Origin: Vibrio bivalvicida
Lineage (GTDB): Bacteria > Pseudomonadota > Gammaproteobacteria > Enterobacterales > Vibrionaceae
NCBI RefSeq assembly: GCF_001399455.2
Contig: NZ_LLEI02000014.1
Location: 1-64,000 of the forward strand
Direction of reading: 5' to 3'
Length of the DNA stretch: 64,000 nt
Both the position numbers and the translations under genes were made by a program. Shown here piece after piece: positions 16,847-25,685 of the stretch (position 1 is the first letter of the stretch; every line of letters begins with the position of its first letter). The notes under the pieces are model-generated. The model searched no databases. It was not told the origin of the DNA and was given only the letters and a program-made list of their open reading frames with translations.

Positions 16847-18748
16847 ATGATCACCAAACTCATCAATGAGAATTTGATTACGCTAGATCTTAAAGCGCAA
16901 TCCAAAGAAGAGGTTTTTCAAGAGCTAATCGAGGTACTTTATTCACAGGGCAGAATCTCCGACAGACAGCGGTTTCTCGCTGACATCAAGGCTCGCGAAG
17001 AACTTGGCAACACCGGTTTTGAAGAAGGTATTGCCCTACCACATGCCAAAAGCGCTGCGGTTATCGAACCTGCGGTAGTGATAGGTGTCCACCGCTCGGG
17101 TATCGAATACGGTGCAGAAGATGGATTGCCATCGAAATTGTTCTTTATGATCGCGTCTCCCGATGGTGGTGACAACCACCACATCGAAGTACTGGCAGAG
17201 CTCTCTTCTAAGTTAATTGAAGAAGGGTTTATAGAGCGATTCTTAAGTGCCGCTTCTAACCAACAAGCATTGGAATTGCTGCTACAAAAACAGATTGAAA
17301 ACGAGATTACTCATGATGAACCTAACGGCTTTGTCATTGGTGTAACAGGTTGTCCTGCCGGCGTTGCGCACACCTACCTAGCAGCAGAGGCACTTGAAAA
17401 AGGTGCAGCCAAACTAGGCTACGAAATCAAAGTCGAAACCAATGGCTCTATCGGGGTAAAAAACAGCCCTAGCGCAGAAGAAATTGCTCGCGCTGATGCC
17501 ATTATTGTCGCCTGTGATAAGCAGGTAGACATGGCTCGTTTTGCGGGTAAACGTGTGGTTAAAACCAATGTAAAAGCGCCGATTAAAGATGCCGAAGGAT
17601 TAATCACAAAGGCATTAAGTGCACCGACCTACCAAGCTGAAAGTCGGGCGAATGAATCTTCTGTAGCGGATAAAGCTTCTCAGGCTCGCTCTGACTTGTA
17701 CCGCTTTTTGATGAATGGCGTATCTCACATGATCCCATTTGTTGTCACTGGCGGCCTATTAATCGCACTTGCTCTTGCCATTGGTGGCGAACCCACTGAA
17801 TCAGGTATGGCGATTCCGGCGGGCAGCATGTGGAACCAAATCTTAGAAGTGGGTGTCGTCGCCTTTACTTTGATGATTCCTATTCTGGCAGGCTACATCG
17901 CTTACGCCATTGCTGATCGCCCTGCTCTCACTCCTGGCCTTATTGGTGGCTGGATTGCCAACAATGGTTCTTTCTATGGCGCAGAAGCCGGGACTGGTTT
18001 CATCGGTGCGATTGTTGCTGGCCTACTTGTCGGCTATTTCGTTAAGTGGCTTACATCCATCAACTATCACAAGTTCATTCAGCCACTTGTGCCTATCATG
18101 ATCGCTCCCATTACAGGCTCTCTGTTTATTGCTGGCCTATTCATCTTTGTCATTGGTGCTCCCATTGCAGGACTGATGGAAGGCTTAACCGCACTACTTA
18201 CCTCAATGAGCACTGGCAACGTTGTGTTACTTGGCATTGTACTGGGAGGTATGGCTGGCTTTGATATGGGCGGGCCATTCAACAAGGTCGCCTTCTTATT
18301 CTCTGTCGGCATGATCGCAAGTGGTCAAACTCAGTTTATGGGCGCAATGGCTTGTGCAATCCCGGTCGCTCCTCTTGGTATGGCGCTAGCAACTGCACTT
18401 GGACGCAAATTCGAACTATTTGAATCTTCAGAACTGGAAGCAGGTAAAGCGGCTGGCGCGATGGGCTTAGTGGGCATCTCTGAAGGTGCGATTCCTTTTG
18501 CAGCACAAGATCCGATGTCGGTTATCCCTGCCAACGTTCTTGGCTCTATGGTCGCCGCTGTAATGGCGTTCTCTTTTGGCATCACTAACAGCGTGGCACA
18601 CGGCGGCCCAGTGGTGGCACTACTTGGTGCAATGAATTACCCGCTACTTGCATTGGTATGTATGGCTGCAGGTACGGTTGTCACCGCCTTAACGTGTATC
18701 TCACTGAAAAAACTTCGCAAAGAAAAGCTAGTTACCGCTACTGCTTAA
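16847..18748 (+). CDS. PTS IIA-IIB-IIC permease, probable mannose transporter
   Basis: 633 residues with order IIA (1-150, active His66 in GIALPHAKSA), IIB (162-260, phosphocysteine Cys169 in VTGCPAGVAHTYLA) and IIC (285-625; SHMIPFVVTGGLLIALALA, then FDMGGPFNKVAF). It imports and phosphorylates a hexose at the inner membrane using phosphate from EI/HPr. The manA gene follows after about 50 bp, which points to mannose: mannose-6-phosphate would be converted to fructose-6-phosphate. I recall that the V. cholerae protein beside manA, VC1826, is a mannose transporter. Domain order differs from the paralogue at 12464. Confidence 0.88.
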   Translation: MITKLINENLITLDLKAQSKEEVFQELIEVLYSQGRISDRQRFLADIKAREELGNTGFEEGIALPHAKSAAVIEPAVVIGVHRSGIEYGAEDGLPSKLFFMIASPDGGDNHHIEVLAELSSKLIEEGFIERFLSAASNQQALELLLQKQIENEITHDEPNGFVIGVTGCPAGVAHTYLAAEALEKGAAKLGYEIKVETNGSIGVKNSPSAEEIARADAIIVACDKQVDMARFAGKRVVKTNVKAPIKDAEGLITKALSAPTYQAESRANESSVADKASQARSDLYRFLMNGVSHMIPFVVTGGLLIALALAIGGEPTESGMAIPAGSMWNQILEVGVVAFTLMIPILAGYIAYAIADRPALTPGLIGGWIANNGSFYGAEAGTGFIGAIVAGLLVGYFVKWLTSINYHKFIQPLVPIMIAPITGSLFIAGLFIFVIGAPIAGLMEGLTALLTSMSTGNVVLLGIVLGGMAGFDMGGPFNKVAFLFSVGMIASGQTQFMGAMACAIPVAPLGMALATALGRKFELFESSELEAGKAAGAMGLVGISEGAIPFAAQDPMSVIPANVLGSMVAAVMAFSFGITNSVAHGGPVVALLGAMNYPLLALVCMAAGTVVTALTCISLKKLRKEKLVTATA

Positions 18749-18799
18749 ACCTTTCCCACAACTCCCAATGGCTTGAGCGTCCCTCAGGCCATTCTTCCT

Positions 18800-20092
18800 A
18801 TGGTGAACTCAATGCCAGAACTAACCACCTCAATAACAGAGACTCAACACGACTCTACAGCCACGACTCAATTATTTGAACCGAGTAACAGTTTAACCCC
18901 AAACAAGCCTCACCAAGCCTTCTACGTTATGAGCAACGTGATTCAAAGTTACGCTTGGGGTAGTAAAACGTCACTAGGTCAACTATTTGGCATCGATAAT
19001 CCAGGTTCAACTCCGCAGGCTGAACTGTGGATGGGCGCGCACCCGAATGGCTGCTCTAGTGTATTGAAGCAAGGCATCCCCACTGCTCTATCAGCGCTTA
19101 TCGCAGCCAACCCGCAGCGTTATTTAGGTAAGGAGACGGCAACCAAGTTCGGCGAACTTCCCTATCTATTTAAAATCTTGGCAGCAGAACAAGCCCTTTC
19201 GATCCAAGTCCATCCGAGCAAGGCTCAAGCAGAATCTGGCTTTACGAAAGAGCAGCAACTTGGTTTGCCATTAACGGCCAGCAATCGTAATTACAAAGAT
19301 CCCAACCATAAACCAGAGTTGGTATACGCCCTTACCCAATACCAAGCCATGAATGGCTTTCGACCAATAGCAGAGATCATTGAATATTTTGAACAACTTG
19401 CGATTGCAGAGATACAACGGCTACTTGATGAGCTAACCAAGGAGCCCAACTCACACGGATTGGCAAGCTTCTTCGCGGGGATACTTTCGTTGCAAGGCGA
19501 ACAAAAAGAAATGGCGCTAACGATACTGTTGCTCAAAGCTAAGCTTTCTACTGATCCCGTGTTTAATCTGATCATAGAACTCGCAGATCAGTATCCGGGA
19601 GATATTGGCTTGTTTGCCCCCTTGATGCTCAATGTTATTACATTACAGCCAGGACAAGCCATGTTTCTTGATGCGCAAACACCTCACGCCTATCTGCACG
19701 GAACAGGGCTAGAGATCATGGCGAACTCAGACAATGTACTCAGAGCGGGTCTAACGCCTAAGCACATAGATGTCGAAGAGCTAGTCTCATGTACCCGATT
19801 TACTCCAAAGCCAATCAATAACCTCAGGCTGGCCCCCTGTATTGAAAATGGCATTGAACAATTTCAGGTTCCCGTTGAAGACTTTAAGTTTGCGATTATT
19901 CACAACTCTGATAACCGCCTGATTTCCGCCACCAGCGCAGAGATTCTTCTACCGTTAGATTGTCCGATGAGCCTAACCGATTCACACGGTGAAACTTGCC
20001 AAATAGTAGTTGGCGAGTCTGTTTTTGTGCCTGCTGACACTAAAGATTATCAGCTCACCTGCCACGGCCGGGTGGCTCGAGCATACTGCTAG
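18800..20092 (+). CDS. manA: mannose-6-phosphate isomerase, class I
   Basis: Zinc enzyme converting mannose-6-phosphate to fructose-6-phosphate. The conserved N-terminal motif FYVMSNVIQSYAWGS, the zinc-site segments LSIQVHPSKAQAE and NHKPELVYAL, and QTPHAYLHGTGLEIMANSDNVLRAGLT are all present. The family core begins about 40 residues after my start. The true start is uncertain among TTG 18773, ATG 18800 and ATG 18812; the last has GGTGA five bases upstream. Codes for the enzyme that follows uptake by the preceding PTS permease; a terminator closes the unit. Confidence 0.92.
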   Translation: MVNSMPELTTSITETQHDSTATTQLFEPSNSLTPNKPHQAFYVMSNVIQSYAWGSKTSLGQLFGIDNPGSTPQAELWMGAHPNGCSSVLKQGIPTALSALIAANPQRYLGKETATKFGELPYLFKILAAEQALSIQVHPSKAQAESGFTKEQQLGLPLTASNRNYKDPNHKPELVYALTQYQAMNGFRPIAEIIEYFEQLAIAEIQRLLDELTKEPNSHGLASFFAGILSLQGEQKEMALTILLLKAKLSTDPVFNLIIELADQYPGDIGLFAPLMLNVITLQPGQAMFLDAQTPHAYLHGTGLEIMANSDNVLRAGLTPKHIDVEELVSCTRFTPKPINNLRLAPCIENGIEQFQVPVEDFKFAIIHNSDNRLISATSAEILLPLDCPMSLTDSHGETCQIVVGESVFVPADTKDYQLTCHGRVARAYC

Positions 20093-20111
20093 TTAAGCCA
20101 GACTCAATAAT

Positions 20112-20138
20112 AAGCCTCACACCGCTGAGGCTTTTTTA
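20112..20138 (+). terminator. terminator after manA
   Basis: Stem AAGCCTCA/TGAGGCTT (20112-20119 and 20126-20133) followed by a T run, 19 bp after the manA stop. Confidence 0.85.
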
Positions 20139-20265
20139 CGCTTGCTCCACAGTGAGCTTATCTAAATAAAATGACGCCAATCACAGTTAGTTTTAGCGGG
20201 TACAAAAGTATAGCAATAGCCTTATTTTTACTATTTCGACAAACCACCTAGTGAATTAATTTTAA

Positions 20266-20400
20266 CTCACAGCAAATCGTATTGATCTCAATATTCAGGT
20301 TCTTCAAGAACAGGTAGGAAAGGCCAGCGAAGAATTTATAGAAAACATTATAAAAGCAATAAATGAACATCTGATCCTAGATATTTTAATTAATTCATAA
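20266..20400 (+). pseudogene. start-less open frame before the IIC-IIB gene
   Basis: A 44-codon open frame (ending with residues HLILDILINS and a TAA at 20398) lies 12 bp before the IIC-IIB gene but contains no ATG, GTG or TTG. The translation looks protein-like, with an amphipathic segment around SEEFIENIIKAINEHL. It may be the tail of a lost upstream gene or a chance frame; I recognise no family. The rest of 20139-20412 shows no gene; ATGACGCCAATCACA at about 20170 weakly resembles a CRP site. Confidence 0.25.
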
Positions 20401-20412
20401 GGTAATATAGAT

Positions 20413-21807
20413 ATGAGTACAATAACCGCTCAAGCTGCTAATAGTAGCGATCTTAAAAAAAACCTCAGTACCCTGAAACAACACCTTTTATTCGGTACCT
20501 CACATATGTTGCCATTTATTGTCGCGGGCGGTGTCTTGCTCGCACTGGCAGTAATGGCATCAGGTAAAGGGGCTGTACCGGCAGACGGCCTACTCGCTGA
20601 TATTTCCAACATCGGCATTAAAGGATTAGTGCTGTTCCCAATTATTTTGGGTGGTTTCATCGGCTATTCTATTGCCGACAAACCAGCCCTTGCGCCTGCG
20701 ATGATCTCTTCCGGCATTATGGCCGATATGGGTGGCGGCTTCTTAGGTTGTATTGTGGCAGGATTTATCGCCGGTGGTGTGGTTTTTCAGCTTAAGAAAA
20801 TCCCTCTTTCTGCCAATTTGACCGCGCTTGGCGCTTACTTTATCTACCCTCTTGTCGGCACGTTAATCTCTGCGGGTATCGTTCTTTGGGGCATTGGTGA
20901 GCCAATTAAGCTGTTTATGGCATCTATGAACGAGTTTTTGGCATCTATGGCGGGGGCTTCTAAAGTAGTACTTGGTACCATTCTTGGTGGTATGACGGCT
21001 TTTGATATGGGCGGCCCAATCAACAAAGTGGCGACCCTATTTGCCCAAACTCAGGTTGATACCCAACCATGGCTGATGGGTGGCGTTGGTATTGCTATTT
21101 GTACTCCTCCACTAGGCATGGCGCTTGCTACTTTCCTATTCAAAAAGAAATTCTCTAAGCAAGAGCAAGAAGCAGGAAAAGCCGCAGCGATCATGGGCTC
21201 TATCGGGATCTCTGAAGGGGCTATCCCATTTGCTGCCAACGACCCAATGCGAGTACTTCCTTCTATTGTGGCTGGCGGCATTGTGGGCTGTGTATTTGGA
21301 TTCTTAACCGATGTTCTACTGCACGCACCTTGGGGCGGTTTAATCACAGCTCCTGTATCAAGTAACATCCCAATGTATGTGGTGGGCATTGCTCTTGGTT
21401 CATTAACAACGGCTGTAATTGTCGGTTTTTGGAAACCAGTAGCGGAAGAAGAGAGTGAAGAGCAGCTATCAGAAGCTACTCCTGCGCAAGTTGCACCACA
21501 AGCCGGAGAAGGCGAGTACGATATTGTTGCTGTCACTTGTTGCCCATCCGGTGTTGCACATACCTTTTTGGCAGCCAAAGCGCTAGAAAAAGCAGGCGCT
21601 GCGGCAGGCATTAAGATCAAGGTTGAAACCCAGGGCCAAAACGGTATTCAGAACCGCATTACAGACCTAGACGTTGCTAATGCAAAACTGGTTATCTTAG
21701 CTCACGATATTCAAGTAAAAGATGCACATCGTTTTGCTAACGCAAACGTGGTGGAATGCTCAACCAAAGAAGCAATGAAAAAAGCGAGCGAACTCATCAC
21801 TGCCTAG
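20413..21807 (+). CDS. fructose-family PTS IIC-IIB permease
   Basis: 464 residues: IIC (about 15-340; SHMLPFIVAGGVLLALAVM, FDMGGPINKVATLF) followed by IIB (about 368-464, phosphocysteine Cys377 in VTCCPSGVAHTF). No IIA domain is fused, so it needs a IIA in trans, possibly the HPr-IIA protein at 14859 or the IIA of a fused permease. Close paralogue of the A-C-B permease at 12464. An AAGG sits 12 bases before the ATG. Substrate unknown; fructose or mannose family. Confidence 0.88.
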   Translation: MSTITAQAANSSDLKKNLSTLKQHLLFGTSHMLPFIVAGGVLLALAVMASGKGAVPADGLLADISNIGIKGLVLFPIILGGFIGYSIADKPALAPAMISSGIMADMGGGFLGCIVAGFIAGGVVFQLKKIPLSANLTALGAYFIYPLVGTLISAGIVLWGIGEPIKLFMASMNEFLASMAGASKVVLGTILGGMTAFDMGGPINKVATLFAQTQVDTQPWLMGGVGIAICTPPLGMALATFLFKKKFSKQEQEAGKAAAIMGSIGISEGAIPFAANDPMRVLPSIVAGGIVGCVFGFLTDVLLHAPWGGLITAPVSSNIPMYVVGIALGSLTTAVIVGFWKPVAEEESEEQLSEATPAQVAPQAGEGEYDIVAVTCCPSGVAHTFLAAKALEKAGAAAGIKIKVETQGQNGIQNRITDLDVANAKLVILAHDIQVKDAHRFANANVVECSTKEAMKKASELITA

Positions 21808-21845
21808 CGACGAGCTAACCGAGCAAAAGAATTATTCAAACAAAA

Positions 21846-21890
21846 ACGCCACCTGACAAGGTGGCGTCAGACAGCGATGTCTGTTTTTTA
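21846..21890. terminator. paired terminators between convergent genes
   Basis: ACGCCACCT-GACA-AGGTGGCGT (21846-21867) has its T run on the minus strand and serves the HNH gene. CAGACA-GCGA-TGTCTG followed by six T (21868-21889) serves the PTS gene on the plus strand. The PTS/HNH boundary is thus insulated in both directions. Confidence 0.75.
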
Positions 21891-21908
21891 TTGGAAGTGC
21901 AGAAAAAG

Positions 21909-23036
21909 TTAGAACCCTTTAAACAACACCCCACGATGGTAGCCAAGATAAGGCTTATTCTCTCGTCTGATATTAAAAGACATCCCTTCACTAAGGCCTA
22001 AAACATCGGGCGCTTCAAGGTATTTTGAAATCATCACCTTGCCGCCATCATCAAAGGATATAAACCCGAGATCGAACGCCTTATCCAAGTTCGCAACAAG
22101 CAGCAATCCGTTATACTTATCGAGCCTCTCTTCGTTGTTTGAGTTACGCCAAGGCTTAATATGTGAAGCGAGCAGAAGTTGTGTATTACGATAACCCGTC
22201 ACCGCGCAACCGCCCCACATTTCGATCAGTTTTGATCGAAACTGGCCCTGCCCCAACCGAGTGTTAATCAAGATCGCCTTTTCAGTTTCCGTCAGCTTTT
22301 TATCGCTCATAACACCGCGAACATCGGCATTAACATCAACCTGAGACAGATCGGCTAAAAATTGGTGGTAGTGATTTAGCGCCGCGCTATACATCCCTTT
22401 ACCACGCGAGTCTCGAATCTTAAATTCATCCAACTGCCTGACTCGCTCCTCATAGCGAATAAACTGCTTGTAAGATTTAACCTCAGTGAGTGGCTGTTCG
22501 AGTTCACCTACATCTGCGAGCCAATTTGAGATAGAGCCTCGAATCGCTCCCACGTAGTTCTTCGCCGTTTTCTCAGACTTACCAATATCGAGCAGCCATT
22601 GGCGGAACAAGGATGGAAGATCGGCGAAATTCGCCACGAGGGCATCTTTCAACTCATTTGAAACGATAGAGCTATTCATATAGTCAAACAGCTCTTGGTC
22701 TAAATAAGCATACTCTATCGCTTTAGCTGAATACCTTTTGGTGTTTAGCTCATCAAAACCAGGGTGATAGCTCAGGTGCCAAAAGCCTTCACTTTTGAGA
22801 TGGTAAAACGGGTTCTCTGGAGTATTACGATCATTTCCTTGGGCGAAACTCTCAAAGTAATGGCTAAAGCGATCTTTCACGGCTTGGTTGAACTCAATTC
22901 TGTTCTTTACCAGATGACCAGCTTGAATTAAATCCATGACCGTCAGCAGCATGCACACCTTATGCGGGCTTTTCTTACCACAAGCACTGTTCATATTCAG
23001 GTTCTGGAACTTTTCAACATAGAACTCAAGAGACAC
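21909..23036 (-). CDS. HNH endonuclease, possible modification-dependent restriction enzyme
   Basis: 375 residues. The C-terminus (about 265-335) is an HNH_2-type nuclease: Cys277 in GCAVTG, SHIKPW (291-296) and NLDKAFDLGFISF (316-328). The N-terminus (1-125) has the pattern SPHKVCMLL.. NPFYHLKSEGFWHL, which resembles the sulfur-binding domain of phosphorothioate-dependent McrA-like enzymes; this is my pattern match, not a search result. A middle region (140-230) resembles a small helical DNA-binding domain. GTG start 4 bp after the methyltransferase stop, with AGAGGA as ribosome site, so the two genes form one unit. Confidence 0.75.
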   Translation of the reverse strand: MSLEFYVEKFQNLNMNSACGKKSPHKVCMLLTVMDLIQAGHLVKNRIEFNQAVKDRFSHYFESFAQGNDRNTPENPFYHLKSEGFWHLSYHPGFDELNTKRYSAKAIEYAYLDQELFDYMNSSIVSNELKDALVANFADLPSLFRQWLLDIGKSEKTAKNYVGAIRGSISNWLADVGELEQPLTEVKSYKQFIRYEERVRQLDEFKIRDSRGKGMYSAALNHYHQFLADLSQVDVNADVRGVMSDKKLTETEKAILINTRLGQGQFRSKLIEMWGGCAVTGYRNTQLLLASHIKPWRNSNNEERLDKYNGLLLVANLDKAFDLGFISFDDGGKVMISKYLEAPDVLGLSEGMSFNIRRENKPYLGYHRGVLFKGF

Positions 23037-23039
23037 TAC

Positions 23040-23657
23040 TTATTTCCTCTTTATCTGCATGTTTGACGCTTTTTCTAATACTACTGTTTGCCAAGTCAAC
23101 CCTGTCCGAGATAGCCCATCTTCAGTATCTTCAACGTGGCAAACCACTAACTCTAACCGTTGAGCAATCTGTTCTAACTCCGCAAGAGAGACACCATAGC
23201 TTGTACGCCCATCACCGAACGCACCATGACGCAGAGTAATGACTATTCTGCCCCTTTCAGCTAACCGTTCCACCAAAGAGCAAAGAGACTGATAGCGCTT
23301 AGGCACAGGAATATGCATCCACACTGCTGAAACAAGAATAAGGTCGAAGCTATGGGATAAAGTATCTAGAGTGCTAAGGTCAGGGAGTTGGGCATCGACC
23401 CAATGAATTGCCGCCGAAGTACGCTTTTGGCCTAACTGACGAAAAACTGCCGAAGGCTCAATAGCCACAACCTTGCAGCCATGTGAATCAAACCACTGAG
23501 CATCTCTTCCCGAGCCTGCACCTACATCCAGCACTAAGCTACCAGATAAGGGCCAGTATGAACGCCAGCTGCTATGTACGGATTCAAAATCAACCGAGTC
23601 ATACTGCTCAGCCAATTGAGCCGCATTTTCGTCGTAAAAAGAGAGGTTTACATCCAT
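23040..23657 (-). CDS. class I SAM-dependent methyltransferase
   Basis: About 205 residues with a complete Rossmann methyltransferase core: motif I LVLDVGAGSGRDAQWF (41-56), acidic loop VAIEPS, and a post-motif LILVSAVWMHIP. It lacks an NPPY/DPPY-type catalytic motif of adenine or N4-cytosine DNA methyltransferases, so the substrate may be a small molecule or protein rather than DNA. Start could be the ATG at 23663 or 23657. Upstream of, and translationally close to, the HNH endonuclease gene. Confidence 0.8.
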   Translation of the reverse strand: MDVNLSFYDENAAQLAEQYDSVDFESVHSSWRSYWPLSGSLVLDVGAGSGRDAQWFDSHGCKVVAIEPSAVFRQLGQKRTSAAIHWVDAQLPDLSTLDTLSHSFDLILVSAVWMHIPVPKRYQSLCSLVERLAERGRIVITLRHGAFGDGRTSYGVSLAELEQIAQRLELVVCHVEDTEDGLSRTGLTWQTVVLEKASNMQIKRK

Positions 23658-23663
23658 GGCCAA

Positions 23664-24024
23664 TACCCAAAAGTTTCCCTAAAGGAATAATAACCATCTT
23701 GATTGCATATAGCGATAAAGTATTAAGAAGGAATGAGGGATTGCGATGAGAATACGGATCGATGAGGCCAGATACGAAATTCTCTGTTAAAAAGCTGAAG
23801 TCGAGCGTGTAAATCCACACTAGTTCACTCACACGTGTTTTAAAGTGCCCACTGGAACTGTTCTGGACAGAAGTTTGTTAGTGGTTTTGCTAAATTAGCA
23901 AGCGAAGAATAACTTCAAGTGTGGCAAACCGATTTGTGAAGGGTAGCGCAAGTAGTAAACCCGCGCTTGATTAAGCAACGACTTGGTATCCTTAGTTGGT
24001 ATACACTAAAGAATTTAAGTTAAA
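23664..24024. other. intergenic region without recognised gene
   Basis: About 360 bp between the methyltransferase gene and the membrane immunity-like gene. I see no RNA gene, terminator or credible open frame. It must contain the methyltransferase promoter. A short TATACACT-type AT-rich tail adjoins the next gene's stop. Confidence 0.4.
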
Positions 24025-24477
24025 TTATCGCGCTTTCACATACATAAGGTGTATTCCTGTCGGGGTGATTTTGGTTAAATCTCGGCTGTATACATAACCA
24101 TTTTTTTCTAACAAGTCGATAGAGTGATATGTCCATCCAGCAGCAAATGCTACGCCAGCTAACGCAAAATAAATAGTTACTTTATTAGCCAGTTGCATAG
24201 CTTTCGGTGAATATACTTTACCAATTCCTTTCCCTAAATAAATAGCTTTTGGTGACATAAAAATTAGGCTTAATACAGCCCCTAACATACCGATCGGACA
24301 CCATAATGTAATAATAGAAACTTGGACTTTATCTAAATGATTTAATAAATCCATATAGTCCATAACTACTACATAGGTGATACTACTCCATAAAAAAATC
24401 GAGATAAGAAGGAGTAGTGAACAAGCAATTCTAGGACTAATCTTTCGTTGCACTTTCAAGTACCTCTGTAATCTCAT
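24025..24477 (-). CDS. small membrane protein, probable immunity protein
   Basis: 150 residues with about four predicted membrane segments (roughly 17-38, 50-75, 98-115), a basic N-terminus and no recognised enzymatic motif. It overlaps the end of the upstream effector-like gene by 41 bp, which implies tight coupling. A multi-TM protein encoded immediately after a membrane-inserting toxin is the usual layout for immunity proteins that protect the inner membrane. Could also be a DUF1240-like membrane protein; assignment rests on context. Confidence 0.55.
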   Translation of the reverse strand: MRLQRYLKVQRKISPRIACSLLLLISIFLWSSITYVVVMDYMDLLNHLDKVQVSIITLWCPIGMLGAVLSLIFMSPKAIYLGKGIGKVYSPKAMQLANKVTIYFALAGVAFAAGWTYHSIDLLEKNGYVYSRDLTKITPTGIHLMYVKAR

Positions 24478-25375
24478 TAGAGATTTTCAACTGTCCCCAC
24501 AAAACTTCAATACCGACATAGACAGCAAACACTAAAGCAGCACCAACAAGAATAGGGGCGTTTGCACTAGCAGCAAGAAGTAACAAGGCCTCACCAGCCC
24601 CAAATTGAACTAAAGCCTTAAACATGTCTGAGCCAACGTTACCGAACCAATTAACAAGGTGATAATCGTCTTTGAATACTAAATCACTAGTAGCAATACT
24701 GGCGGACACCACAAACGTTAAGGCACCTGCCCCTTTGAAGTTTGCAGCCCTTGATTTCGGGCTAAAACCAGCTTGCATTGATTTAAATGAGTTGAGCGGA
24801 TATTTTTTTCCGTTCATGTTGATACGAGTACTATTCACAAACGCATGTTTGAGTACTTTTCCGTTCTGATCTGTTCCATTAAAAGCGACAAATATTTTTC
24901 CTTTGCTCTCTACGAGATCTGCCTTAATGTTCATATCCCCGAATTGCTTAGTAATAGACGCAGCATCAAACATTGGATCGGTGTGGTTAAACCATGATTT
25001 CGCGGTGTTTATACTCGCAGCAAGAGCTGCAACGTCTTTACCAGAATCCAACCAAACGTTATGCAATATCTTGTGAGCATCTTCTAAATCAGTGATAAGT
25101 ACATGCTGGTGATTCTTCGCCATTTCATCTTCAAGCGAACACTGTAGCCCGATAGAGTCACTCAGAATTTGAGGTGTTTTCAACCCATGAGAGATTTGAC
25201 CTAACCCAGCTTCTTGTCTGTCTCGAAGAACCCTCTCTCTAATTTCTGCCCATCGTTTCTCATCGCTCGCGGTATATCTCAGCTCTTCCTGACGTTCTCG
25301 GTGTTGACGTGCTGCACGTTCTCTTGTGGTTTCTTGTCTTACTTCTGGAGCTACAGGAGCGGATTCATATCTCAT
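24437..25375 (-). CDS. putative membrane-active antibacterial effector
   Basis: 312 residues. The first 60 are highly charged and probably coiled-coil (many Arg/Glu), residues about 60-215 form a soluble region, and about 220-295 contain one or two long hydrophobic segments (GEALLLLAASANAPILVGAA). This resembles a pore-forming toxin hairpin, as in colicins or the transmembrane effectors of Vibrio Type VI secretion. There is no signal peptide. The overlapping downstream gene encodes a multi-TM protein suited to immunity. No VgrG, PAAR or MIX motif was seen, so the delivery route is unproved. Confidence 0.5.
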   Translation of the reverse strand: MRYESAPVAPEVRQETTRERAARQHRERQEELRYTASDEKRWAEIRERVLRDRQEAGLGQISHGLKTPQILSDSIGLQCSLEDEMAKNHQHVLITDLEDAHKILHNVWLDSGKDVAALAASINTAKSWFNHTDPMFDAASITKQFGDMNIKADLVESKGKIFVAFNGTDQNGKVLKHAFVNSTRINMNGKKYPLNSFKSMQAGFSPKSRAANFKGAGALTFVVSASIATSDLVFKDDYHLVNWFGNVGSDMFKALVQFGAGEALLLLAASANAPILVGAALVFAVYVGIEVLWGQLKISNEITEVLESATKD

Positions 25376-25685
25376 GGGAGTCGGTTTGACGGATAAATAA
25401 AAAGGATAATAACAATATTTTCAGTGGTTTATCACCCTCAATAAGATAAACTGATGATTTAACCAGTTAAATAGGCAGTTTGATAGGTTAAACAGGCAGA
25501 ATGAAAGATCAATCGCGTTAAGTTGCATTCTGTCGGATAACGTTTTGTAGAGTAAAATGAACGACACAGATCTTATAGAGTATTTGTTCTAGCTGGTTTA
25601 GGGGTAAAAATGTGTTTTATTCAGTGCAAGTTCGGCGACTGTTAAAGCGAAGATTCCTTTACCTGAAACCTGCTCAGCTTCACGT
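25376..25685. other. intergenic region with a 21-bp tandem repeat
   Basis: No gene seen. GTTAAATAGGCAG (25466-25478) and GTTAAACAGGCAG (25487-25499) repeat with a 21-bp period, 90-125 bp upstream of the effector-like gene; two helical turns of spacing would suit an operator. The rest is AT-rich and unassigned. Confidence 0.4.

Noticed and set aside
23608..23832. Open frame overlapping the methyltransferase start region
   Set aside because: No ribosome site, no family, and it overlaps the well-supported methyltransferase N-terminus.
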